A stretch of DNA of 64,000 bases from Sphingosinicella sp. BN140058 (GTDB taxonomy: Bacteria; Pseudomonadota; Alphaproteobacteria; Sphingomonadales; Sphingomonadaceae): the NCBI RefSeq assembly GCF_004135585.1, contig NZ_CP035501.1, positions 3,605,501 to 3,669,500 on the forward strand. Direction: 5' to 3'. Shown piece by piece: positions 34,718-43,711 of this stretch. Within the stretch, counting starts at the first letter, position 1, and the number at the start of each line of letters is the position of its first letter. Both the position numbers and the translations under genes were made by a program. The notes under the pieces are model-generated. The model saw only the letters and a program-made list of their open reading frames with translations, had not been told where the DNA came from and ran no database searches.

Positions 34718-34929
34718 TGCGCCGGAGCTTCGCGGAGATCCGCGCGATCGCGCAGCTCGATGAGCGGCACGCGGTGCTCGCTTACACGGCCCGGCAGTGC
34801 GACATCGTCGAAGGCATGGCAGACGCCGGCAAGATCGGGCGCGAAGAAGCGGATCTGCTCTGCGCGCGGCTGAAGGCCTTCGCCAAGGGGATCAAGAACG
34901 GGTTCCATATCGAGGGACCGAACACATGA
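34717..34929 (+). CDS. Phage early protein, 70 aa
   Basis: A helical, charged protein (MRRSFAEIRAIAQLDERHAV, then ADAGKIGREEADLLCARLKA). ATG at 34,717 with an in-frame GTG three bases upstream that overlaps the preceding stop. Unknown function. Confidence 0.65.
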   Translation: MRRSFAEIRAIAQLDERHAVLAYTARQCDIVEGMADAGKIGREEADLLCARLKAFAKGIKNGFHIEGPNT

Positions 34930-35180
34930 GGCACGCCGCACGATCGCACCGGGCGCCGGCGCAGCGCTGTCTCGGTCCCGGCTGTGGGGCCGAAATCGCG
35001 CGGTGGATGCGCTTCTGCGCCGTCTGCTGGACGCGCGTGCCGCGCGACTTCCGGGCCCGGATCATCGACGCGGGTCGCGCTCATGCGCCGCACCGCGTGT
35101 CGGCTCTCGCGATCGAAGCTGCTGACCGGATGCGGGCGGCGGCCTCGGCCTTGGCGCGCCGATCGGGGGACGGCCGATGA
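34926..35180 (+). CDS. Zinc-ribbon phage protein, 84 aa
   Basis: Two cysteine pairs (CLGPGC and CAVC) about 17 residues apart form a probable zinc ribbon; the remainder is Arg/Ala-rich helix (AIEAADRMRAAASALARRSG). Likely binds nucleic acid or a replication partner. ATGA overlaps on both sides, directly before the DnaA-like gene. Confidence 0.7.
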   Translation: MRHAARSHRAPAQRCLGPGCGAEIARWMRFCAVCWTRVPRDFRARIIDAGRAHAPHRVSALAIEAADRMRAAASALARRSGDGR

Positions 35181-35566
35181 CGTCGCTACGCAATTGGCCG
35201 ACCGTGGCCGAGATCCAGGAGAAGGTCTGCCCGCGCTTCGATGTGAGCCGATCGGACCTGATCGGGCCTGCCCGGCGCCGCCAACTCGCCCGCCCCCGCC
35301 AGTTCGCCATGTTCCTGGCGCGCCGCCTGACGCCGAATTCCACCTGCGAGATCGGGCGCCGCTTCGGCGGGCGCAATCACAGCACCGTGATCCACGGATT
35401 GCGAGTGATCGACGGGATCGTCTCGGCCGCTGCCGACCAGCTCGCCGGCATCGATTGTGTCGTCGTCGCTGCAGCGGCCGAGATCGAGGCGGAGCTTCGA
35501 GAAGAGAATCGGCAGCGCGCTGCCACCATCCGACGGCTCTTGGCCGAAGAAACGAAGGCACTCTAA
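35177..35566 (+). CDS. Stand-alone DnaA domain IV-like origin-binding protein
   Basis: A 129-residue protein whose first 85 residues match the DNA-binding domain IV of DnaA: VCPRFDVSRSDLIGPARRR, ARPRQFAMFLARRLT, and the signature GGRNHSTVIHG (E. coli DnaA has GGRDHTTVLHA). The AAA+ ATPase and other DnaA domains are absent. A C-terminal charged helix follows. It could mark the phage origin and recruit the helicase-primase encoded next, or compete with host DnaA. Starts at an ATG overlapping the zinc-ribbon gene stop; the primase gene follows after 1 bp. Confidence 0.9.
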   Translation: MTSLRNWPTVAEIQEKVCPRFDVSRSDLIGPARRRQLARPRQFAMFLARRLTPNSTCEIGRRFGGRNHSTVIHGLRVIDGIVSAAADQLAGIDCVVVAAAAEIEAELREENRQRAATIRRLLAEETKAL

Positions 35567-35567
35567 A

Positions 35568-38500
35568 ATGGCATCCGCTGGGGGCAGAAGCCGAGGCGCA
35601 GGCGCGTCCTCGGACAAGGAAGTGTCGCCGATGCTGGCCGCCGCGCTGGCGTTCGCCGAGCGGGGCTGGCCGGTGTTCCCGTGCAGCCCGAAGGACAAGC
35701 GCCCGCTGCTGCCGACGGATAAGGATGCCGAAGGCAAGCCGATCAAGGGCTCAGGCGGTCTGAAGAAAGCTTCGACCGATCCTGCCCAGATCCGCGCCTG
35801 GTGGAGGAAATGGCCGCATGCGCTTGTGGCGATCGCGACCGGTCACCCTACGCTGGATCTGGGCGGGCTCCGCCTGTTCGTCGTCGACTTCGACCCGCGC
35901 GTGCACGACGAGACGGGCGAGATCTTCGAGCTTGAGGGGCTGAAGGAAGCGACGGAGGCCCAGATCGGCTGTGCGCTGCCGAAGACCCGCGCGGCGATGA
36001 CGCCTTCCGGCGGGGTTCACCTCTACCTGCTCCAGGGTGACGACGGGCCGCCGATCACAAACCGGGGCAATCTTCCGCGCCACGTGGATGTCCGCGGGCT
36101 CGGCGGCTACGTCATCGCTCCGCCGAGCGTGATGGGCGCTGACGCGATCAAAGGGCAGCGTGGTTTGCGGTATCGCTGGCTGCGCGGCGATGCAGATGCC
36201 CCGCTTGCTCTTGCGCCGGCGGCGCTGATCGAGGTGCTGCGCTCCAAGCCCGGCCCGCTGGGTTCCCATCAAAGTACTACTTTGATGGGGGCCCCGCCGT
36301 CAGGCGAAAACCTCGCGGGCGACCAGCCCGCGGCCGCTTCCCTTCCGGCTCCGCCGGCACGGGCGCGATCGGAAGGATCGCACCCTTCCGGGGATCCGGC
36401 GGCCGATGCGATCCGCAAATACGGCCTCGCAGCCCTCGACGAAGAGTGTCGCGAGCTCGCCGCGACGCCCATCGGCGGCGGGAAATGGGGCGGCCGCAAC
36501 ATGGGCATCTATCATGCGGCGCTGAAACTCGGCGGCCTGGTGACGTCGAGACCCTATCCGGCGCTCTCCGAAGCGGTGGTGAAGGCTGCGCTGCAGGCGG
36601 TGATCGACGCCATGCCGCACAACGATAATCCTGCCGGCGCGCGCCAGACGCTCGAAAACGGGCTTACCGACGGCATGGGTAGCGGCCGTGATCTCTCCGA
36701 GATGGCCGAGAATGCCCGACGCCGATCCGCGCGCCCGCGCCGCGCCACGCCCCCCGCACCCCCGCAGCCGGTTGCGAACGATAATCCGGCATCCTTCCGG
36801 CCTGGAAGGGAGGTAGGCCAATCTGATGGCGCGGGGGGTGCGGGGGAGCCGGCGCTCACCGACGTAGAGCGGGTGCGGTTCACGCGCGCCTCCGAGCGGT
36901 GGCTGCTGCGTCGGATCGAGCATGTCGAGCCGAATGCCAAGGCGCTGACGGCGCTTGCGTTCACCGCCGGGCGCCGGGTGGCGGCCGAGCTGCTCGACGC
37001 CAATGCCGTGAAGGAAGCGATCTGGCCGGTGTGCGAGGACATCGCCGACGTCCAGCATGAAGACATAGACCGGGCGATCGACGACGGCATAGCACGGGGC
37101 TTCGATCCTCAGCCACTGCGGCTCGATCACAAGTGCGCCGGCTACCCGCTGACCGACTTCGGCCTGGCCGAGCGATTCCGCGACCGCTTCGGCGCCGATT
37201 TCCGGTTCACCACGGCCAAAGGCTGGCTTGGATGGGACGGGCGTCGGTGGAAGGTGCTCGACCAGGACAAGGATACGCCGCCGGCGGAGCTGATCGCCTC
37301 GGCCTTCGAGACGGTCCGGCTGCTGCAGCAGGAGGGCCGCGCCGTTGCCGATACCGGCGAGCGGATCGAGCTCGTCTGGAAGGGCGAGGGAAAGAGCAAG
37401 CACCAGGCGCTCGACGACGCCGATCCCGACGCGGCCGCGCTCGATTATTGGGTGCTGGTCGGCAAGAGCTGGAAGCTGTTCTCCGGCCTGCTCCGGGAAT
37501 TTGGCCGCAAGAGCGAGGTGGCGGGCAAGCCGGTGGCGATCGCCAATCTTGCCCGTCGCTGGCTGACCGTGCCGATCGAGGATTTCGACTGCGAGCAGAT
37601 GGCGATCAACGTCATGAACGGCACGCTGCGTTTTCCGATCGAGACGATGGCCGACGGGACGAAGAAAGCCTCAGTGCGGCGGGATAAGCATCGGCGCGAG
37701 GATCTGATCACTAAGTTGTCGCCGATCGTCTATGACGCCGAGGCGGTGTGCCCGCTTTATGACGGCATGTTCTCCTGGGCCCAGCCCGAGGCCGAGATGC
37801 AGCGCTACCTGCACCAGATCGCCGGATATTCGGCGACGGGCGACACCGGCGAGCATCTGCTGTGGTTCAACTATGGTGGCGGCCGAAACGGCAAATCGAC
37901 GACGATCGACGCCTGGTGCTCAACGCTGGGCGATTATAGCGGCACGATCGCGATCGAGAGCTTCCTCGACCAGGGCATCAAGAAGCGCGGCGACCAGGCC
38001 ACGCCGGATCTCGCCAAGCTGGGCGGAATCCGGATGCTGCGCGCCTCGGAACCCGGGCGTGACGCGAAGCTCGACTCCGCGCTGATCAAGGCGGTGACCG
38101 GCGGCGAACCGATGTCGGTGCGCGCGCTCCACCGCGGCTTCTTCGATCTGCTGCCCCGCTTCAAGCTGCTGATGAGCGGCAATTCAAAGCCGAGCATCCC
38201 CGATACCGATGATGGGATCTGGGGGCGCATGAAGCTGGTCTGGTGGCGCCGGCATATCGAGAAGCCGGACGAGGATCCGTTCGCAAGCCAGTTCCCGGAG
38301 AGTCGGGCGAACTGGCCGCTCAAGGATCCGCAGCTGCTCAACAAGATCAAGTCGCAGGAGCTGCCGGGCGTGTTCAACCGGATCCTCGCCGGCCTGATAG
38401 ACTACCTCGAGCACCGGTTCGTCGAGCCGGCGTCGGTGAAGGAAGCGACAGAGGCCTATCGGGACTCCAGCGATCCGCTGGCGCGCTTCCTTAGGCTCTG

Positions 38501-38843
38501 CACGGTCCACGATCCGAACGGCCGCATTCAATCGTCGAAGCTGCACGAGGTGTTCGTGGCGTGGGCCAAGGCGGCCCAGGAGAAGGAATGGAGCAACAAG
38601 GGGCTCGCCAACGCGATGGCCGACAAGGGCTTTGTGAAGAAGGCGAGTGACGGGATGCAGTGGCTCGGCCTTCGGCTGATCAGGCTGGCATCGGACTTCG
38701 TTGACGAACATGGGCGCGTGAAGGCCATCTCAAGCGACCTGTCGACCGCGCCGCCGAACGAGGGCGAGACGCCGATCGAGCGCGGCGCATCGTGGCGGCC
38801 ACATCCAGACGACGACTACGTGCCGGGGTTCGACGAACCATAG
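35568..38843 (+). CDS. Primase-polymerase / SF3 helicase fusion (D5/P4 type)
   Basis: A 1,091-residue replication protein. The N-terminal bifunctional primase-polymerase domain (about 20-220) has FAERGWPVFPC, the catalytic VVDFDPR at about 105-111, and GGVHLYLL. A variable linker rich in Pro/Arg (about 240-440) follows. The C-terminal helicase has the D5-N region and the SF3 Walker A GRNGKST at 772-778. It would prime and unwind phage DNA. The upstream frame extends into the previous gene; ATG 35,568 lies right after that stop. In the linker the DNA itself carries copies of the CCTTCC repeat found downstream. Confidence 0.93.
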   Translation: MASAGGRSRGAGASSDKEVSPMLAAALAFAERGWPVFPCSPKDKRPLLPTDKDAEGKPIKGSGGLKKASTDPAQIRAWWRKWPHALVAIATGHPTLDLGGLRLFVVDFDPRVHDETGEIFELEGLKEATEAQIGCALPKTRAAMTPSGGVHLYLLQGDDGPPITNRGNLPRHVDVRGLGGYVIAPPSVMGADAIKGQRGLRYRWLRGDADAPLALAPAALIEVLRSKPGPLGSHQSTTLMGAPPSGENLAGDQPAAASLPAPPARARSEGSHPSGDPAADAIRKYGLAALDEECRELAATPIGGGKWGGRNMGIYHAALKLGGLVTSRPYPALSEAVVKAALQAVIDAMPHNDNPAGARQTLENGLTDGMGSGRDLSEMAENARRRSARPRRATPPAPPQPVANDNPASFRPGREVGQSDGAGGAGEPALTDVERVRFTRASERWLLRRIEHVEPNAKALTALAFTAGRRVAAELLDANAVKEAIWPVCEDIADVQHEDIDRAIDDGIARGFDPQPLRLDHKCAGYPLTDFGLAERFRDRFGADFRFTTAKGWLGWDGRRWKVLDQDKDTPPAELIASAFETVRLLQQEGRAVADTGERIELVWKGEGKSKHQALDDADPDAAALDYWVLVGKSWKLFSGLLREFGRKSEVAGKPVAIANLARRWLTVPIEDFDCEQMAINVMNGTLRFPIETMADGTKKASVRRDKHRREDLITKLSPIVYDAEAVCPLYDGMFSWAQPEAEMQRYLHQIAGYSATGDTGEHLLWFNYGGGRNGKSTTIDAWCSTLGDYSGTIAIESFLDQGIKKRGDQATPDLAKLGGIRMLRASEPGRDAKLDSALIKAVTGGEPMSVRALHRGFFDLLPRFKLLMSGNSKPSIPDTDDGIWGRMKLVWWRRHIEKPDEDPFASQFPESRANWPLKDPQLLNKIKSQELPGVFNRILAGLIDYLEHRFVEPASVKEATEAYRDSSDPLARFLRLCTVHDPNGRIQSSKLHEVFVAWAKAAQEKEWSNKGLANAMADKGFVKKASDGMQWLGLRLIRLASDFVDEHGRVKAISSDLSTAPPNEGETPIERGASWRPHPDDDYVPGFDEP

Positions 38844-38847
38844 CTAT

Positions 38848-39080
38848 CCTTCCGGTCGGAAGGGTGCCGGAAGGTTTGCCGGAAGGGAAAAGGCGCGGAT
38901 TTCTGCGGCTTTGGAAGGGACGGAAGGTTTTGCGCGATGTTGCCGAATGTGTGTGCATGCGTGCGCGGGCGCAGGTGCGAGGGAATATATACGAATATCC
39001 TTCCAATCCTTCCGACCCTTCCGGAATGAAAAAGAAAGGGTTCAATCATAATGGCTTATGAGAACTTCATGACCGGAAGG
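38848..39080. repeat. Field of CCTTCCGG / CCGGAAGG repeats downstream of the replication gene
   Basis: Ten copies of the hexamer CCTTCC or its complement GGAAGG lie within 233 bp, at 38,848, 38,858, 38,869, 38,881, 38,913, 38,922, 38,999, 39,008, 39,017 and 39,075. Several extend to the octamer CCTTCCGG/CCGGAAGG, and the first two form a perfect 7-bp inverted repeat (CCTTCCG-GT-CGGAAGG). A GC-poor patch (AATATATACGAATAT, 38,983-38,997) lies between the two groups. Together these resemble an origin with iterons and a melting region, or an operator array. Nothing else is coded in 38,844-39,050. Confidence 0.6.
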
Positions 39081-39557
39081 TTGCGCGAAGATGCTTCCAA
39101 GTCCGGAAGCTTCACGTTTCAACAGGTTGAGGATCGCTTGGTTGAGGCGATGGACTTGTGGCGGCGCTCGCCAGATCGGGAGCGGGGTTGGCTTCACGTG
39201 AAGGCATGCTGGCCTGAGGTCGTTCGGCAGGGCTGGCGGGTCAACACCGATGGAGAGCACGACGAGCGGGAGGCGGTGCAAGAGCCCCGCCGTCCACGGC
39301 CGACCCGTGCCCAGATCGAGGCGATGGTGGAGGCCAGTGAGTGGCTTCTCCTGGCTCCGGAGGAGGATCGTCGGCTCGTGGCGGCCGTGCTGGTCTGTTA
39401 TGCGCGCGGTATGAAGAAGGTGCCGTGGATGAAGATCTGGGATCGGTTCGGCAGGGGCCGCCCTGGTCCCGACGGCCTTCGGATGCGCTACAGTCGGGCC
39501 ATAACCGCGATAGCCAAAGCCCTCGGTCAAAATAAATACCCATCGCCGGAGGCCTGA
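39051..39557 (+). CDS. Phage protein resembling DUF6362 family
   Basis: A 168-residue protein of the sort that precedes the HNH/terminase genes in alphaproteobacterial phages. The C-terminal half (LVAAVLVCYARGMKKVPWMK, then IWDRFGRGRPGPDGLRMRYS) has a DNA-binding helix-turn-helix look and matches my memory of DUF6362. A late-gene regulatory role is possible by position only. The ATG at 39,051 is preceded by a weak AAAGGG about 12 nt away. Confidence 0.65.
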   Translation: MAYENFMTGRLREDASKSGSFTFQQVEDRLVEAMDLWRRSPDRERGWLHVKACWPEVVRQGWRVNTDGEHDEREAVQEPRRPRPTRAQIEAMVEASEWLLLAPEEDRRLVAAVLVCYARGMKKVPWMKIWDRFGRGRPGPDGLRMRYSRAITAIAKALGQNKYPSPEA

Positions 39558-39592
39558 GAGGGTGTCGTTTTTGACCGCCCTGCCTCGCAGAG

Positions 39593-39608
39593 CCGCAGAT
39601 TTCTGCGG
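39593..39608. terminator. Hairpin in the gap before the HNH gene
   Basis: CCGCAGA-TT-TCTGCGG, a perfect 7-bp stem 36 bp after the preceding stop. No T run. The surrounding 183-bp gap (39,558-39,740) has no plausible gene and is a candidate for the packaging (cos) region because it sits beside the HNH and terminase genes. Confidence 0.35.
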
Positions 39609-39740
39609 GTTGGCGTGTCAAACGGGATGGTAATGCGGCAAGAAAATAAAGTGTGTTCGCCATCCACCTCAAACGGGGTAGTTTCCAACCAAGATGAGGC
39701 GGAGTGCTTAGCGGCGCTTCGCCCTTCGGCTTTCAGGGGT

Positions 39741-40097
39741 ATGGCGATGGGTAGGCTGACCGCGTTCGGTGGCAGGCTTCAGCCGCTGGCTCCGAAGGTG
39801 AAGGCGCCGATCAAGGTGGTCGAGCCCTTTTACCAGAGCAAGGCGTGGCGCGAGCTGGTCGCCCGGATCAAGCGAGAGCGGGGCAACCACTGCGAGCGGT
39901 GCGGCTCGACCAAGCGGGTGATCGCCGATCACAAGCAGGAGCGGAAGGACGGCGGCGCGGATCTCGATCCCGCCAACATCGAGCTGCTCTGCTTCGATCA
40001 CCACCAGCGGAAGACGGCGAAGGCGAGGGCGGCGAGGGCTCTCGGCGGCCAAGGGACGGGGGGGCATCAAAAGTCTGGAAGCCCCTCCGGCTCCTGA
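39741..40097 (+). CDS. Phage HNH endonuclease
   Basis: A 118-residue HNH nuclease: two zinc-binding cysteine pairs (CERCGS and LLCFDHH region), the HNH core VIADHKQERKDGGADLDPAN, and IELLCFDHHQRKT. In HK97-like phages such proteins adjoin terminase and cooperate in cos cleavage. ATG at 39,741 or 39,747; GGGG precedes both. Confidence 0.88.
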   Translation: MAMGRLTAFGGRLQPLAPKVKAPIKVVEPFYQSKAWRELVARIKRERGNHCERCGSTKRVIADHKQERKDGGADLDPANIELLCFDHHQRKTAKARAARALGGQGTGGHQKSGSPSGS

Positions 40098-40127
40098 CCG
40101 CCGTCCCCCTCATTCGGAGATTTTTTT

Positions 40128-40610
40128 GTGGCGGAGCTGGATTTTGACCTGTTCGGCGACCCGGTCCCGGAGGGATTTGGGCGTCGCGGTCGGCCGCCAC
40201 ATCTGGTGACGGACAGAAATCGTAATAAAGTCATGCTGTTACTCGGGCTCAAGTGGAGCCCGGGGCGGATCGCTGGCGCGCTGGGCATCACGCTGCCGAC
40301 TTTGCGGAAGTATTATTTTCGCGAGCTCGCCAAGGCGGACTCGATGCTCGATCGGATGAAAGCGTCTCACTTCCAGTCGCTGTTCGACGAGATGCGAAAG
40401 GGTAATGTCGCCGCGGCCAAAGAGGTGGGGCGGATGCTTGACCGGATCGACGCCGCGCTGTTCGGCATCGGCAGCGACGACTCCGAACAGCCGCAGGAGG
40501 CGGCACCGGCCACGCGGGCGATGGGGAAGAAGGAACAGGCCGCAGCTGAAGCGCGCACTGCCGGCGCCGGGTCGGATTGGGGAAACGACCTGCTGCCGAC
40601 GATCCAGTAA
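40128..40610 (+). CDS. Probable terminase small subunit / DNA-binding packaging protein
   Basis: A 160-residue protein with an HTH near the N-terminus (LGLKWSPGRIAGALGITLPT, then LRKYYFREL), followed by helical KADSMLDRMKASHFQSLFDE. It lies 9 bp before the large terminase gene, which is the small-subunit position. GTG start. The family itself is not securely recognised. Confidence 0.65.
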   Translation: MAELDFDLFGDPVPEGFGRRGRPPHLVTDRNRNKVMLLLGLKWSPGRIAGALGITLPTLRKYYFRELAKADSMLDRMKASHFQSLFDEMRKGNVAAAKEVGRMLDRIDAALFGIGSDDSEQPQEAAPATRAMGKKEQAAAEARTAGAGSDWGNDLLPTIQ

Positions 40611-40619
40611 CGAGGAAAC

Positions 40620-42392
40620 ATGGCGCTCCGACCCGAGTGGAATACCGCGCTTCCCGATTGGGAGGAACGGCTCCTGGCGGGCCAGTCGCTTGTCCCTGAT
40701 CTGCCGCTCTTCGAGAGCGAGGCGGCCCGGGCGCTGCGGATCTTCAAGCGCCTCCGCATCCCGGACGTGCACGGCACGCCGACGATGCAGGTGGCGTGCG
40801 GCCCGTGGTACTTCCCGATCGTGGGGGCGGTGTTCGGCTGCTACGACCCGGAAACGCACATGCGGATGCTGCAGGAATTCTTCCTGCTGATCCCGAAGGG
40901 TAATTCGAAATCGAGCTACGGCGGACCGCTGATGCTCACCGCTGTGATCATGAACCGGCGACCGGAAGCCGGCTTCAGCATCATTGCGCCGACGATCAAG
41001 GTGGCAGAGATCGCGTTCAACCAGGCCGAGGGCACGATCCGCCTCGACCCGGAGCTGGACAAACTCTTCCACATCCAACGGCATGTCCGCACGATCACGC
41101 ACCGCACCACCGGCGCCGCGCTGAAGATCAAGGCGGCCGATACCGACGTCGTCACCGGCGGCAAGGACGTCGGCACGATGATCGACGAGACCCACGTCTT
41201 CGCGAAGAAGTCAGACGCCGCGGCGATCTTCGTCGAGCTGCGCGGCGCGCTCAGGAAGCGTAAGGACGGCTTCCTGTTCCAGACGACGACGCAATCGAAG
41301 GCGCCTCCGAGCGGCCAGTTCAAGCGCGAGCTCGACCGGGCCCGGGCAGTCCGCAACGGCGAGCTCAAGAGGCCGGTGCTGCCGGTGTTGTACGAATATC
41401 CCGAAAGCGTGCTCGAGGGCGAGAAGTGGAAGAGCGACCGCAAGCTCTGGCACTTGGTCAACCCGAACATGGGCCGCTCTCTCGACGAGCAAGGGCTGTC
41501 GCAGGCGCTGGAGGATGCCGAAAAAGAGGGGATCGACCAGCTGCTGCTGATCGCCTCCCAGCATTTCAATATCCAGATCGGCATGGGCCTCCACGGCGAT
41601 CGGTGGCGTGGCGCGGACCATTGGGAGAAAGCCGGCGCGCCGGAGATATGCGGATCGTTGGAAACCATGCTCGCGCGCTGCGAGGTTGCGGTGGTCGGCA
41701 TCGACGGCGGCGGCCTGGACGATCTGCTCGGCCTATGCGTCGCCGGGCGCGAGCGCGAGACGAAGCGCTGGCTTTACTGGTTTCACGCCTGGGTCTGGCG
41801 CGACGTTCTCGATCTCCGGAAGGAGATCGCACCACAACTGCTCGACTTCGAGGAGGCCGGCGACCTGACCATCCTCGACTTTCGGCAGGGCGATGACGGC
41901 GTCTGGGAGCTGGACGACGGCGACGGCGAGGAGCGCGAGGAAGTCGGAGCCGACGAGGACATCCGCCAGGTGGTCGCGATCATAGAGACGGTGAAAGCTT
42001 CGGGGCTGCTACCGGAGAAGAATGCTGTGGGGCTGGATCCGCAGGGAGTGGGCGCCCTCGTCGACGCCTTGTCGGGAATCGGACTGGAGCATCCGCAGGT
42101 CATGGCGATCGGTCAGGGTTTCCGGCTGTCGTCCGCGGTCTGGTCGATGGAACGCAAGCTGAAGCACCGGATGCTGGCGCACTCCGGCTCGGCGATGATG
42201 GCCTGGTGCGTGTCGAACGCAAAGGCGGAACAGAGAGGCAATGCCGTGCTGATCACGAAAGAGACTGCCGGCAAGGCGAAGATCGACCCGTTGGTGGCCG
42301 GCTTCAATGCGACCAAGCTGCTCGAGGCGAACCCGGAGGCAGTGGTGAAGCCTGACATCGACAGCTGGATCGCGGGGCTCAGGGCGGCATGA
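40620..42392 (+). CDS. Terminase large subunit
   Basis: A 590-residue packaging motor. Walker A-like IPKGNSKSS at about 91-99, Walker B MIDETHVF with Asp189-Glu190, and the RNaseH-type nuclease domain beginning VVGIDGGGLDD at about 360. It pumps DNA into the prohead and cuts it. Its stop overlaps the portal start (ATGA). Confidence 0.94.
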   Translation: MALRPEWNTALPDWEERLLAGQSLVPDLPLFESEAARALRIFKRLRIPDVHGTPTMQVACGPWYFPIVGAVFGCYDPETHMRMLQEFFLLIPKGNSKSSYGGPLMLTAVIMNRRPEAGFSIIAPTIKVAEIAFNQAEGTIRLDPELDKLFHIQRHVRTITHRTTGAALKIKAADTDVVTGGKDVGTMIDETHVFAKKSDAAAIFVELRGALRKRKDGFLFQTTTQSKAPPSGQFKRELDRARAVRNGELKRPVLPVLYEYPESVLEGEKWKSDRKLWHLVNPNMGRSLDEQGLSQALEDAEKEGIDQLLLIASQHFNIQIGMGLHGDRWRGADHWEKAGAPEICGSLETMLARCEVAVVGIDGGGLDDLLGLCVAGRERETKRWLYWFHAWVWRDVLDLRKEIAPQLLDFEEAGDLTILDFRQGDDGVWELDDGDGEEREEVGADEDIRQVVAIIETVKASGLLPEKNAVGLDPQGVGALVDALSGIGLEHPQVMAIGQGFRLSSAVWSMERKLKHRMLAHSGSAMMAWCVSNAKAEQRGNAVLITKETAGKAKIDPLVAGFNATKLLEANPEAVVKPDIDSWIAGLRAA

Positions 42393-43711
42393 CGACGCCA
42401 CCCAAAGGCGGCGCCGTGATGTCGGCGCGCCGATATTACGCCAGCGGCATCGCCGCGGCCGAAGCGTCGATGGAGCGCAAGGGCTCCACCTGGACGCTCG
42501 ACGGGCGGGTCAGCGCGAGTGATCGAGACAATTTCGTCACGAACCGGGTGACGGTGGCGGAGCATAACGACGCTGGTGCGACCACGGCTGCTTCGGCTCT
42601 CGGCCTTTCTGCTGTGTGGGCGTGCGTGAACCTGATCGCCGGCACGATCGGCACCTTGCCGATCATGATCTATCGGTCGGTGCCCGGCGGCGTCGAGGAG
42701 GAAGAATGGGATCATCCGCTTTACCGGCTCCTCTCGGAGTCCCCGAACGCGGATCAGACTCCGGTCGATTTCTTCGAGTTCGCGGCCGCATCGGTAGAGC
42801 TGCACGGCAACGCCTATAGCGAGATCGAGACAGGCGCCGGCGGACGCATCGTGGCTCTAGACGTCCCTGTCGCCCCGGAGCTGATGACGGTCCGGCGCAC
42901 GTCGAACGGTTCGTTGGAATATGAGTGGACCGACGGCGGCAAGCGGCGCGTAGTCCCTCAAGATCGGATGCTCCACGTTCGGGGCTTCGGCGGCGGGCCT
43001 CTCGGTGGCCTGTCGACGCTGGCTTTCGGCCGCCGCACCTTCGGCATGGCACAGTCGATCGAGCTCGCGGCCTCGGCGACCTTCCGGAATGGGATCCGTG
43101 CAAGCGGCGTCCTCTCGATGGCCGAGGTGCTGACGCCCGAGCAGCGCAACGAAGCCGAGCGTCTGCTGCAAGAGAAATATCGCGGCACGATGAACGCCGG
43201 TGTGCCGATGCTCCTCGATCGAGGCGTGACCTGGCAGCAGCTGACGATCAGTCCCGAAGATGCCCAGATGCTGGAGAGCCGGGGCTGGTCGGTCGAGGAG
43301 ATCTGCCGGTTCTTCGGAACGCCGCCGCACATGATCGGCCATACTGCCGGGAACACGCACCTCGGCAGCAGCATCGAACAGCAGACGCTCGGCTTCGTGA
43401 TCTTCGCGCTGCGGCGCAGGCTCAAGAGGTTCGAGCAGTCGATTTGGAAGCAATTGCTTACCCCCGCCGATCGGGCGCGGGGGCTGAAGGTCAAGTTCGA
43501 CCTCCGCGGCCTGATGCGCGGGGACAGCAAGGCGCGGGCCGAGTTCTACCAGCTCGCTCTTCAGAATGGCTGGATGACGATCAACGAGGTTCGAGCGCTG
43601 GAAGGTCTCCCCCCGGTGGAGGGCGGCGAGATCATCCGGCTGCAGATGCAGAACGTGCCGATCGCGACGCTGATGGGCCACAATGGCGGGCCGCCGCTGG
43701 GAGACGTATGA
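42389..43711 (+). CDS. Portal protein, HK97 family
   Basis: A 440-residue portal protein: ALGLSAVWACVNLIAGTIGT at the start of the core, PLYRLLSESPNADQTPVDFF, LHGNAYSEIETG, and the C-terminal GTPPHMIGHTAGNTHLGSSI, all standard for the family. Forms the dodecameric DNA gate. Overlaps the terminase by 4 nt and the protease start by 4 nt. Confidence 0.94.
   Translation: MTTPPKGGAVMSARRYYASGIAAAEASMERKGSTWTLDGRVSASDRDNFVTNRVTVAEHNDAGATTAASALGLSAVWACVNLIAGTIGTLPIMIYRSVPGGVEEEEWDHPLYRLLSESPNADQTPVDFFEFAAASVELHGNAYSEIETGAGGRIVALDVPVAPELMTVRRTSNGSLEYEWTDGGKRRVVPQDRMLHVRGFGGGPLGGLSTLAFGRRTFGMAQSIELAASATFRNGIRASGVLSMAEVLTPEQRNEAERLLQEKYRGTMNAGVPMLLDRGVTWQQLTISPEDAQMLESRGWSVEEICRFFGTPPHMIGHTAGNTHLGSSIEQQTLGFVIFALRRRLKRFEQSIWKQLLTPADRARGLKVKFDLRGLMRGDSKARAEFYQLALQNGWMTINEVRALEGLPPVEGGEIIRLQMQNVPIATLMGHNGGPPLGDV

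Noticed and set aside
38848..39080. CRISPR array
   Set aside because: Repeats are only 6-8 bp, unevenly spaced and in both directions.
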